DNA from: Chrysochromulina parva
Lineage: Eukaryota > Haptophyta > Prymnesiales > Chrysochromulinaceae
Reading direction: 5' to 3'
DNA: 27,239 nt
Assembly: GCA_002887195.1 (NCBI GenBank)
Contig: PJAB01000421.1
Span: 1-27,239, forward strand
Position 1 is the stretch's first letter. Every line of letters begins with the position of its first letter. Shown in pieces: positions 8,501-16,482 of this stretch. A model generated the notes under the pieces. The model was not told where the DNA came from. It did no database searches and saw only the letters and a program-made list of their open reading frames with translations. A program made the position numbers and the translations under genes.

Positions 8501-11500
8501 TGCGTCGCGGGCGCGCTCACATCACTCGCCTCCAAGCACACAGAAAACCGTGGCGTCATCTCCAAGCGCCTTGTCGGTCAGCTCGGGTCGTCGGCAGTCA
8601 AAGACACTCATAAGGCTGTGCGCGTACTGATGGCGGTGTCATCGTTCGCGCAGGACTCAAGCAATAATCAGGTGGCTCTCGCAAAGGCGGGTGGCATCCA
8701 GCCCCTGATCGTCTGGCTGGCCACCATGGCTGAAGAGGCCCAGCGCGAGGCTGCCGCCGCAATGCTCGCGCTCGCAACAGACAACGCCACGACTCAAGTC
8801 CTCATCTCCAAATCGAATGCAATACCATCAATCATCAGGCTCGTAAACAGGAGCTCGCCAGAGGCCCAAGAGCTCAGTGCAAGAACGATCTGGCATCTGG
8901 CATCCGTTACCGACAACCACTCCATGATTGTGGAGAGTGGTGCCATCTCGCCACTTGTGGGCATGCTCTCGGCCGACAGTCTGCGTGCGCCCGAGATTGC
9001 CGCCATCATCATGGTCCGTCTGGCACGCTTCAATCCGAACGTTTCTTCCATCATCGCCGATATGGGCGGCATCGTCCCGCTCATCAAATTGATAGCCAAC
9101 ACTTCAGCCGATGCATCTGCTGGTGCGCAGCTGCAAGCTTCCGCTTTGCTCGCCGAGCTTGCCCTGATACCCAAGAACAGGGACCCCATCACCAACGCCA
9201 ATGGCATCGAACCGCTCGTCAAGTTGCTCATTTCAACCACAGTTGGGACACCGGAGACAGCTGCGCGCGTGCTCGGACACCTCGCCCTCTCTAATGGCGA
9301 TGACACCGTTTACGCATATACGCCCGTTGACCAGCTGGGCGACGGCATTCGCGGGTCCGCCGAACGGCGCACCAAGATCAACCAGATAGGTGGTGTGAAG
9401 CGACTCATCATGATGCTCGATGGTTCCAGCGCCGGCATGGCTGCTGTCGGCAAGAAGAAGGTGGAGCCAGCAATCGCTCCGAAGAAAGCTTCGGAAGATC
9501 AGAAGGCAGTTGTATCCAGTGAAACGTCCAAAGAGTTAGGTATGCAGGAGCAGGCGGCAGCAACGCTAGCCGAGATCGCCTTGGCCAACCCAGCCATGCA
9601 GGATGCAATTGTTGAGGGGATCGGTGTGCCTCCTCTCCTTGCCGTTATCCGCAATGGGTCGCCGGTTGGGCAGGAGCACGCGGCAAGGGCCATCTGGAAC
9701 TTATGTGCATCCTTCGAGAATCAAGCTATCATAGTTGAATGCGGCTGCATCCCTGACCTTGTCGCCTTGCTGAAGGTCGGGTCACCGCTGGCGCAGGAGT
9801 TTGCGGCAGCAGCGTTGTCGGACCTAGCTAACGGAGGCATCGTTGAGCGCAAGACTAAAGCCGCTGCTCGAGCAGCTGAGAAGGCCCAGAAAGCCGCCCT
9901 AAGAAAGCATGAACGCCCGCCGACCCCTGATGACGAGCAAGGGGTGGAAACGGGAACCGCTGCAAGCGATGCAGAAAAGAAGGACAAGGAGGAGTTCATC
10001 GACCCGTCGGATCGGCTCGTCGCTATCTCAGGGGCTGGCGGCATTCTGCCTCTCGTCAAGCTCGTTGACTCTGGCACCATGAGGGCCCGTGAGAATGCTG
10101 CGGGTGCCCTTTGGCATCTTGCGCTCGACTCGTCGAATCAGATATTGATCGCAAAGTGCAACGGCATCGCACCGCTGACGACGCTGCTCGAAAATGGCAC
10201 TGATCTTTCGCACAAGCACGCAGCCGATGCTCTGGACCGCCTTGCGCTTGACAACCCTGAGAATCAGGCGCAGATAGCAAAGAATCTCGTTGGGCTCTTG
10301 GGCAACCAGAATACTGGCGCACAACGGCGAGCCGCGCATGCGCTCTGCGGACTTGCTACCACAAACGCGGGTTCACCTTCCGTCATCGTCAACGCTGGTG
10401 CAATCTTTCCCCTGGTGAACTTGTTGTCTTCAGGAGTACCAGAAGTCAAAGAGGAAGCTGCGTCAGTGCTATCAACTCTTTCACTCAACTCGCCGACAAA
10501 CCAGCTTGCAATAGCCACTGGTCTTGTCGCGCTCGTTGGAACAGGCTCTGCGGATTCTCAGGAACAGGTCACGCAGGTGCTGCTGACTCTCGCCGCTGAT
10601 GCCGACAATAGGATTGCGATTGCCAAAGCCGGCGCTATCCCGAGGCTCGTCATGCAGATTCGTGGCGGCTCGCACAGTTTGATGCGTGCACAAGAGCTTG
10701 CAGCGTCAATGCTAGCAAAGATATCTGGCGATTCTGATGAAAATATCGCCGCGATTGCTTCTGCCAGCGGCATTCGACCCCTGATTGTGTTGCTGTCCTC
10801 TTCCTCTTCTTCCGCCCAAGCCTATGCCGCGTCCGTGCTCGCTGACGTCACCAAGAAGTCCATCCGCAACCAAAATACAGTTCTTGCTGAAGGCGGAATC
10901 CCTCCCCTTATCGTGATGCTCGCAAAGGAATCTCCGCCAGAGACCAAAGCTGAAGCGGCAGGTGCCCTGCTCTGCCTCGCCTCTGTCCAGCCGGAGTTGC
11001 AAAAGGCGGTGGCCGACGCTGGCGCCGTTAAGCCACTCGTGGCCCTGCTTAACGAGGAGCATGATCTCGCACGTATGAAAGCAGCAGGTGCCCTCGCTGC
11101 GATCAGCAATGGCTCGGTTGAGAATCAGGAGGCCGTTGATAAGTTCAATGGTATCACGAAACTGATCTCGCTCCTTGGCCCAACCATTCACGACGAGGTG
11201 CGCGGACAGGTTGCTGCAGCGCTCGCAGTGTTGGCGCGTGGCAACAAGAAAAATCAGGACAAAATAGCCAGCTCGGGCGGCGTAGTGTCACTGGTGGCGC
11301 TCTTGCAAGACGATACGTCGTCTGCACACGCCAAGGAGGAGGCCGCCGCAGCACTATGGTCGCTCTCCGTCGGTAATTATGAAAATCAATGTGCAATTGC
11401 AGATGCCGGAGGCATTGCGCCACTTGTTGCCGTGCTTGGCCTGGAGAGTGTGCGTGCCCAGGAGCAAGCCGCGAGTGCACTCGCGGCGCTCGCTCTCGAC

Positions 11501-14500
11501 AATGCCAAGAACGAGCTTTCCATTGCGAAGTTGATCGTGTCGTTGCTACGCTCGGATGAGAAGGCAGCTGCTGCCAAGGCTGCTCGAGCCATTTCACGGC
11601 TTGCACGTGCGCACAAATCGAATCAGATATCCATCGCCAAGGCGGGCGGCATCACACTCCTTGTGGAGTTGATCAATGCTGACGAGGCTGGCGTGGGCCA
11701 GGCGCCTCCGTACAGCGCTGCCTTAGTAGAAGGGGCAAAGGTCCAAAAGGAGATGGCCTCAGCAATCTGGTCGATGACTTACTTAAATCCAGAGAATCAA
11801 GTGGCGATTGCCAAGGCTGGCGGTATCCCGTCCCTCATCGGGCTTCTCAACGGACATCCGGAGGTGCATCGTGACGTCAGCGGTGCTCTGTGGAGTCTTG
11901 CGGACAATGCCAACAACCAGAAGGCCATATCCGACTCTGGTGGTATTACACCGCTCGTGAACCTGCTCTCGAGCTCCACAGTGGACGCGCAAGAGACCGT
12001 AGCAGGCGCACTACACATTCTTGCTAAGTTGCCGTCAAACCGCCAGGAAATCGCCGACGCTGGCGCTATCAAGCCACTAGTGGGAATGTTCAACACGGGG
12101 TCAGACTTGGGCAAGGAGCAGGCGGCGTGCGCGCTTGAGACTCTGGTCAAAGGCAACGACTCCAACAAGCAAACCGTTTCTTACGAGCTCGTCGACATGC
12201 TTCGCACAGGTTCCCGTGATGCGCAAGGACACGTTACAGCGCTGCTTCGCACACTCGCTCAAGACCCTGATAATCGTGGGGCTGTCGCGAAGGCGGGGGC
12301 GGTGCCCGAACTTGTGAAGCAGCTCGAACGTGGAACGGAACGAGCGATGGCAATGGCTTCGCAGGCTCTGGCGCTGATTGCTCTAAAGTCTACCGATCAC
12401 CGTGCACAGGTGACCCAGGAGTTGGTCAAATTGCTCGCCTCCGACAACGCAGCCGTACGTCGACGTTCTTCCGAGGCGCTACGTGAAATGGCCGCTGATG
12501 AGACGCCTAATTCCAGAAAGAATGTTTCAGCAGGAGGCGGTGCGCCTCTGATCAATTTGCTCAAGGAAGGCCTTAAAGACGGTCGTGTTGAGGCGCAAGA
12601 ATACGCGCTTTGGTCGCTATCCGCCATTTCCGAGACGCCCGCTTGGCGAGTTGACGCTGAAGCGATCGTCGAAGCTGGTGGCATCAAACCACTCATCGCC
12701 TCGCTCGTGGGCGGCAAGTTGAGCGTAGTTGCGCAAGAACACGCGGCCGCGGTGCTGTCGGGCCTCGCACCCATCGGCAGCAATGCCCAGGCCATCAGGG
12801 CTGCGAAAGGCATTGACCCACTTGTGCAGCTGCTGTTGACAGGCAACGCCCAGGCAAAAGAGCACTCTGCTGTTGCTCTCGCCCAGCTCGCACTGCGCGC
12901 CCAGGCCGCCCTTGAGATTGCAAAGGCTGGCGCCGTGTCCGCCTTCGTGACCTGGCTCTGGAATCCTACCCTCGGCCCTCCCCTCGTGGCCGCGCGTGCT
13001 CTGTCCGAAATCGCTCTCGACAATCCGGACACGCAGGCTCAGATGACAGAGGAGGGCGCCATCTCGCCGCTGGTGGCGATGGTAGCATCAGCGGCGGAGA
13101 CGAACCGCCCAGAGTTTACGGCAAACATGAGTCCACAGGCAGCTGCTAAAAAGATAACCGCAGCGCTGCAGGTCTCTAACACGGCGGCAAAGGCTCTGGC
13201 CACGCTCGCTAAGGGCAGCGTCGTGATCCAGACGACAGTCGCCGAGGAGAACGGGATCATCCCACTCGTCGATCTGCTCAAGAATAGCGCAATGAAGCCG
13301 ATCGGGTACGAGAATGCGACTAAGGCTCTGTGGCATCTCGCGGCCACGGAAGACAATCAGCTGGCCATCGCGCGTGCAGGTGGGCTCGTTCCACTCGTGC
13401 AACTGCTAACGACTGGGAATGAGATCACCAAGCAGTACGCTGCAGCAGCTTTGGAGTCGTTGTCGCGCGACTGCACCGAAAATCAAATTGCGCTGTCCAA
13501 GGCCGGGGCGATTCAACCGCTGGTAGATTTGCTCGGCAATGATTCGGTACAGACGCAAGAGCATGCTGTGGGTGCACTGCTTTTCCTGGCCTCACACGAC
13601 GCGGAGTCGCGCAACTCCGTGGTCAAGAGACTCGTCGCAGTTCTCGAAGAGCGATCAGCCGCTGCCCAGATGAAGTCCGCAGAGGCCCTGGCCGTGCTTG
13701 CCAGCCGCAATGCTGAGAACCGCAAGGCCATCACCGCTGCTGGAGCCATCAAACCCCTGGTGACGCTCCTTGGCGACGGTCGGCGTGCGAAGGAAGAGAC
13801 ACCCCAGGAGCGGTCGGCTGCAGTACTCGCAGACCTTGCAAAATATGGCGAGAATAAGCTCGCTATTGTCGAGGCCGGTGGGGTGCCACCGCTTGTGGCG
13901 ATGCTCTCATTGGACGCATGCGTATCAGCGCAGACGCACTCCTCGGGAGCAATTTTTCAACTAGCTGCACTAGGTGGCAATAGAGAAGCGATTGTGAAGG
14001 CAGGTGGCATCACACAACTCGTCGCGCTACTCTCCAAGGGCTCGCCAGAAGCGAAGAAGTACTCTGCTGGCGCGCTCTGGCACCTTAATTCGGTTGCCGA
14101 AAACAAAGAGGCGACTTTCAATGCAGGCGCAATTCCACCTCTTGTGGCCGTGCTCAATTCAAAATCCGGAGAGGCTCGAGAGTACGCCTCAGGTGTGCTT
14201 TCTATTCTCGCACGCACCCAGGGAGGTACCAAAGCCGCGATCGCCAAAGCTGGAGGCATCGCAGCTCTCGTCAAGCTGCTGGCTGACGTGAACATGGTGA
14301 CACAAAGGCACTCTGCGTGCGCACTTTGGGGCCTTTCAGATGGTAAAGACGGCATCTACGACAAAGAAATAACGAAGTGCGGTGCGGTGCAGCCGCTCAT
14401 CGAGCTGCTCCAGGACAACAATCCGGAGACGCGAGGCTTTGCCGCCGCGTGCTTGTTATGCCTGTGCAACGATCCACTCGCCAAGCAGGACATCCTCGAG

Positions 14501-14923
14501 CAGGGCGGAGCCGAGCCTTTGCTCGCCTTCGCTCACGGGCCGCCTTCGTGGCTGTCGAAGCAGTGTACGGAGATGCTCGGCCTACTCAACGTTCCGCTTG
14601 GGGATCCCGACTCCGCGCCAACTCTGTTGCCGCCCCCCCCCGCCATTACCCAGAAGGGTGTCCAGAGCACTGAACAGGAAGGTGGAAGCGCTCGATTTGC
14701 GACGGCACGCGGGGAAGGTGGCACCGCACGCGGAGCCATGTTGGGGCGTCCGTCCTCCCCTGGCCGTGGTCCGCTGTCACCGAAGTCGCTTACGGCCAGG
14801 CAACGATTCTACGCGGAGCGTGCTCTAGCCTCATCTCGATCCAGCGGCGGTGCGCCGAAGATGAAATACCACTTCTTTTCCTTCCAGATCCATCATCTCA
14901 CTGGGTACACTGGGTTCACCTGA
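5549..14923 (+). CDS. Giant armadillo (ARM) repeat protein, 3124 residues
   Basis: A single uninterrupted 9.4-kb frame of tandem ARM repeats, about 68 by eye, each usually 41-43 residues. A typical unit begins AIAKAGGIxPLVxLL, continues as a GSxxAQExAAxAL helix and ends LAxDNxxNQ. This should fold as a very long right-handed superhelix of roughly 320 kDa, a binding scaffold without catalysis. Nine repeats lack the AGGIxP-type segment and are about five residues shorter. Three charged linkers, at residues about 635-662, 1299-1331 and 1429-1490, interrupt the array. The last 110 residues are Pro/Gly/Ser/Arg-rich. I see no signal peptide, membrane segment or other domain. The start is the ATG at 5549 with A at -3; the frame runs to 5213 only through a TTG. 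Vac8 and plant ARM proteins share the fold but have far fewer repeats. The partner and location cannot be inferred. Confidence 0.93.
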   Translation: MPHGTGKITAKDISQAGSLQELIAQLVKKATDGSGEVKEQAANALESISQQNHGEHCETLFKAGSIGPLVGLLRDGTANAQSAAAGALAAIGSNSEEYQAAIVAKGSIGPIVALLKTGSAKVQEKAATALATLDKVVAHQGECIKAGCIPPLVGMLKNGSAAAQAAAAQAVANAAAYSRDSQVAIAAAGAVPLLLVLLGVGKAQMPAAACLAKLAANNAQIQTEISDAGGISPLLALLNKGSTEGQVQAAAALCELARDNINTQAAIAKAGGIGPLLALTQATGRGAEAAQSHAMGALAQLAHHNKDNQDAIARMGGVKPLVMLLESKDTEVQAHAAQALAEISRSNPDIQESIVDLAGIGMLASIIKGSQPLNVKAEVAGALWSLSEDATIKVTIAHAQAIEPLVKLLGENLELARHHASKALASLGLDNKENQVQITQLLIDMLHFGNDLGKERAVLALRTLIDENPNCHDVIARAGSAAALVDLLKTGIPDAKDYAVWSLSLSIASENQATIHEHGGVKCLVDQLSDKRVMIQEQAALALAKLATNNSATREEIQKAGGIKPLIALSRIHEQSSGIARQNAAAALSECALSPAAREEIVLSGGIRPLVLLLENEGRNTRKYVATTLARLSKITESKVKGGDNASSESKGAAEVSNASTQAAIADAGAIVPLVALLDGKQGADAQKEAAGALFALAESDKNRKAITEADGVVWLVMLLGCDNPKAREHAEGALVRLSIDSANRNLIVKKLVDMLQETGTQAQEQSAAALSNLARESQDNRKAIIDANGIGPLLDMLDAASVKAKENSVGAITQLCSSKENQMIVAKAGGIPKLVSVLLGFTGTTLKEMAAVQLCTLAAEAIKEMAKDNRKNQDAISEAGAIQPLVAMLISPAPQMQANAAGALGHLAKNHPENQSAIARAGAIAPLCTLVKEGAEETKDQSAYALWSLSTDNAPNKDTIAKLGGIEPLLSLLVSGTSQKSQECVAGALTSLASKHTENRGVISKRLVGQLGSSAVKDTHKAVRVLMAVSSFAQDSSNNQVALAKAGGIQPLIVWLATMAEEAQREAAAAMLALATDNATTQVLISKSNAIPSIIRLVNRSSPEAQELSARTIWHLASVTDNHSMIVESGAISPLVGMLSADSLRAPEIAAIIMVRLARFNPNVSSIIADMGGIVPLIKLIANTSADASAGAQLQASALLAELALIPKNRDPITNANGIEPLVKLLISTTVGTPETAARVLGHLALSNGDDTVYAYTPVDQLGDGIRGSAERRTKINQIGGVKRLIMMLDGSSAGMAAVGKKKVEPAIAPKKASEDQKAVVSSETSKELGMQEQAAATLAEIALANPAMQDAIVEGIGVPPLLAVIRNGSPVGQEHAARAIWNLCASFENQAIIVECGCIPDLVALLKVGSPLAQEFAAAALSDLANGGIVERKTKAAARAAEKAQKAALRKHERPPTPDDEQGVETGTAASDAEKKDKEEFIDPSDRLVAISGAGGILPLVKLVDSGTMRARENAAGALWHLALDSSNQILIAKCNGIAPLTTLLENGTDLSHKHAADALDRLALDNPENQAQIAKNLVGLLGNQNTGAQRRAAHALCGLATTNAGSPSVIVNAGAIFPLVNLLSSGVPEVKEEAASVLSTLSLNSPTNQLAIATGLVALVGTGSADSQEQVTQVLLTLAADADNRIAIAKAGAIPRLVMQIRGGSHSLMRAQELAASMLAKISGDSDENIAAIASASGIRPLIVLLSSSSSSAQAYAASVLADVTKKSIRNQNTVLAEGGIPPLIVMLAKESPPETKAEAAGALLCLASVQPELQKAVADAGAVKPLVALLNEEHDLARMKAAGALAAISNGSVENQEAVDKFNGITKLISLLGPTIHDEVRGQVAAALAVLARGNKKNQDKIASSGGVVSLVALLQDDTSSAHAKEEAAAALWSLSVGNYENQCAIADAGGIAPLVAVLGLESVRAQEQAASALAALALDNAKNELSIAKLIVSLLRSDEKAAAAKAARAISRLARAHKSNQISIAKAGGITLLVELINADEAGVGQAPPYSAALVEGAKVQKEMASAIWSMTYLNPENQVAIAKAGGIPSLIGLLNGHPEVHRDVSGALWSLADNANNQKAISDSGGITPLVNLLSSSTVDAQETVAGALHILAKLPSNRQEIADAGAIKPLVGMFNTGSDLGKEQAACALETLVKGNDSNKQTVSYELVDMLRTGSRDAQGHVTALLRTLAQDPDNRGAVAKAGAVPELVKQLERGTERAMAMASQALALIALKSTDHRAQVTQELVKLLASDNAAVRRRSSEALREMAADETPNSRKNVSAGGGAPLINLLKEGLKDGRVEAQEYALWSLSAISETPAWRVDAEAIVEAGGIKPLIASLVGGKLSVVAQEHAAAVLSGLAPIGSNAQAIRAAKGIDPLVQLLLTGNAQAKEHSAVALAQLALRAQAALEIAKAGAVSAFVTWLWNPTLGPPLVAARALSEIALDNPDTQAQMTEEGAISPLVAMVASAAETNRPEFTANMSPQAAAKKITAALQVSNTAAKALATLAKGSVVIQTTVAEENGIIPLVDLLKNSAMKPIGYENATKALWHLAATEDNQLAIARAGGLVPLVQLLTTGNEITKQYAAAALESLSRDCTENQIALSKAGAIQPLVDLLGNDSVQTQEHAVGALLFLASHDAESRNSVVKRLVAVLEERSAAAQMKSAEALAVLASRNAENRKAITAAGAIKPLVTLLGDGRRAKEETPQERSAAVLADLAKYGENKLAIVEAGGVPPLVAMLSLDACVSAQTHSSGAIFQLAALGGNREAIVKAGGITQLVALLSKGSPEAKKYSAGALWHLNSVAENKEATFNAGAIPPLVAVLNSKSGEAREYASGVLSILARTQGGTKAAIAKAGGIAALVKLLADVNMVTQRHSACALWGLSDGKDGIYDKEITKCGAVQPLIELLQDNNPETRGFAAACLLCLCNDPLAKQDILEQGGAEPLLAFAHGPPSWLSKQCTEMLGLLNVPLGDPDSAPTLLPPPPAITQKGVQSTEQEGGSARFATARGEGGTARGAMLGRPSSPGRGPLSPKSLTARQRFYAERALASSRSSGGAPKMKYHFFSFQIHHLTGYTGFT
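5597..14590 (+). repeat. Array of about 68 protein-level ARM repeats
   Basis: The unit is 41-43 codons (about 126 bp). The repeats are diverged at DNA level, so this is an old array and not a recent satellite. Shortened repeats of 36-40 residues start near 6853, 7781, 8552, 10261, 10504, 11517, 12175, 12404 and 13612. Repeats with a Trp in the third helix (ALW-S/H-L) number about thirteen. Confidence 0.9.
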
Positions 14924-15115
14924 TGAGTTGCAGAAGAATCGGCATGCAACTTTTATTCTCGCAAGTCAGAGGTGTCATGAGGTTCTCTGGCGTGTGGCAC
15001 GCTAAGGCTTTCGAACTGAGGCACGTTAGAAAAAGAATCCCTCTTCGGTTTGGAAGTTGAAATCGTCTGCTGCTTTCGTCATCGGGGTTTCGTCATCTCA
15101 GCGTCCGCGGCGTTG

Positions 15116-16294
15116 ATGAAAAGAAAAGCGAGTGAAGATGCTGCCAAGGCCGTCCCGCGTCTCGTCCTTCTTGATTGTGAGCGTTGGCGCGAGATGATTA
15201 CATTGGTTGCGACCGCATTACGATCACTGATCCCGATTCCTGCGCTGGATCCGCACCAGCTGCAGCTCGGCCCGAAAGCCGGCGAGGGTACCTTTGGACT
15301 CGTTCGCTGGGGAGCCTACAAAGGAACTCCATGCGTCGTGAAGCAAGCCAAGCCGGGATGTGAGCGTGCAGACAGTTACCTACGAGTCGAAGAGCACGCG
15401 AGCTCGCTGCTGGCCTACCATTGCGGAGACTCCGTGCACTTCGCGCCGTACGTTGGGGCAGCAGACAAGGATGGCACGAAGATGCTCGTGTGGCGTGCGT
15501 GTGGCGACATGACCTTAGGCGACTATCTGCGGCGAGGACAACCAGGCATCGCGGCGCTGGCGGAAGCGCTCGAGTGTACCTCCGAGAAGGCCATCGGCCG
15601 CAAAGTGCTGCGCGAGCAGCTCATTGCGCTCTCAAGACTGCACGCATGCGGCCTCGTGCACCGAGACATCAAGCCCGACAATTGGATTGTCGACACAGAC
15701 GAGCGATGCCTGCGATTGATCGATTTTGGGTCGTCGTGCGAGGTGGCCTCGTGGGGCACGCAGCGTGGTTATACACCCACGCGTGTGCCTTGCTCGATCC
15801 TGTTCTGCCCGCCCGAGCAGCTGCTGACGATCGCGACACCCTACACTTACGACGTCTTCTCGGCTGCGCTCGTGTGGCTTTGTGTCGCGCTACCAGCCTT
15901 GGGTGAGTCCGAGGAGACCCTGTACATGCTGCGCATGAGCATCAAGGAGCATGGCCATCGCCTCGATGCGTGGAGGGCTTCGTGGGAAGGCGGCGAGCCC
16001 CCAGTCGCGCAATGGCGCGACGAGTCCATTTTTGGGAGCACGAGCGAGCAAGCGCAGAAAGTGGGATGGGAGCTCTTGGTCACGCTGCTGGCCCCGGCAC
16101 CGCACGAGCGGCCGACGGCGGCCGAGGCGCTCCTGAGCCCATTTATGAATGCAGACTGCGCGCTCATCGACGCGCGAATGCCAGCCCCACGCCCATGGAC
16201 CCTCGAAGGCCTTGCGCACGCTGGCGCTGTGCTGAGCGGCGCGGAGCCTCAGCGGCGCCTGGTCGCCCACGAGTGTACGATTGACCCCTCATAG
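15116..16294 (+). CDS. STN7/STN8-like serine/threonine protein kinase
   Basis: A 392-residue protein kinase. Visible motifs: glycine-rich loop GEGTFG at 56-61, catalytic Lys76 in CVVKQAK, likely helix-C Glu92 or Glu93, HRDIKPDN from 182 with Asp184, DFG at 203-205 and a CPPEQ segment for APE. All catalytic residues are present, so it should be active. The family is suggested by the FAPYVG and LVW-x-x-x-GDMTLGDYL segments and by the C-terminal DAWR...GWELL...ERPTAAEALLSPF pattern, which matches the thylakoid state-transition kinases STN7 and STN8. Those phosphorylate light-harvesting and photosystem II proteins. The start is the ATG at 15116; the frame reaches 15050 via a TTG, and a stop lies at 15017. 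The N-terminus begins MKRKASEDAAK, which is not a signal or transit peptide, so plastid location is unproven. It lies 192 bp after the ARM gene on the same strand. Confidence 0.85.
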   Translation: MKRKASEDAAKAVPRLVLLDCERWREMITLVATALRSLIPIPALDPHQLQLGPKAGEGTFGLVRWGAYKGTPCVVKQAKPGCERADSYLRVEEHASSLLAYHCGDSVHFAPYVGAADKDGTKMLVWRACGDMTLGDYLRRGQPGIAALAEALECTSEKAIGRKVLREQLIALSRLHACGLVHRDIKPDNWIVDTDERCLRLIDFGSSCEVASWGTQRGYTPTRVPCSILFCPPEQLLTIATPYTYDVFSAALVWLCVALPALGESEETLYMLRMSIKEHGHRLDAWRASWEGGEPPVAQWRDESIFGSTSEQAQKVGWELLVTLLAPAPHERPTAAEALLSPFMNADCALIDARMPAPRPWTLEGLAHAGAVLSGAEPQRRLVAHECTIDPS

Positions 16295-16482
16295 CGCTCG
16301 TGGGGGAAAATGGAGTTTTCCTTTCAGCTTTTTGAAACTCTATCAGCGACTTACAAAAATGGCGTCAAAAGAACAAAACGTTTCACACCACGCAAGAGGC
16401 GAAACGTCCTTCTCGGCGGTGTTGTTTGCGCGGCGTGGACCGCAGCTTGAGAGGCCCGAAAGCCACGCAATCGTCGCCTTTC

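Noticed and set aside
5597..14590. Regular repeats that might suggest a CRISPR or satellite array
   Set aside because: Repetition is at the protein level in 41-43-codon steps, with diverged DNA and a continuous frame.
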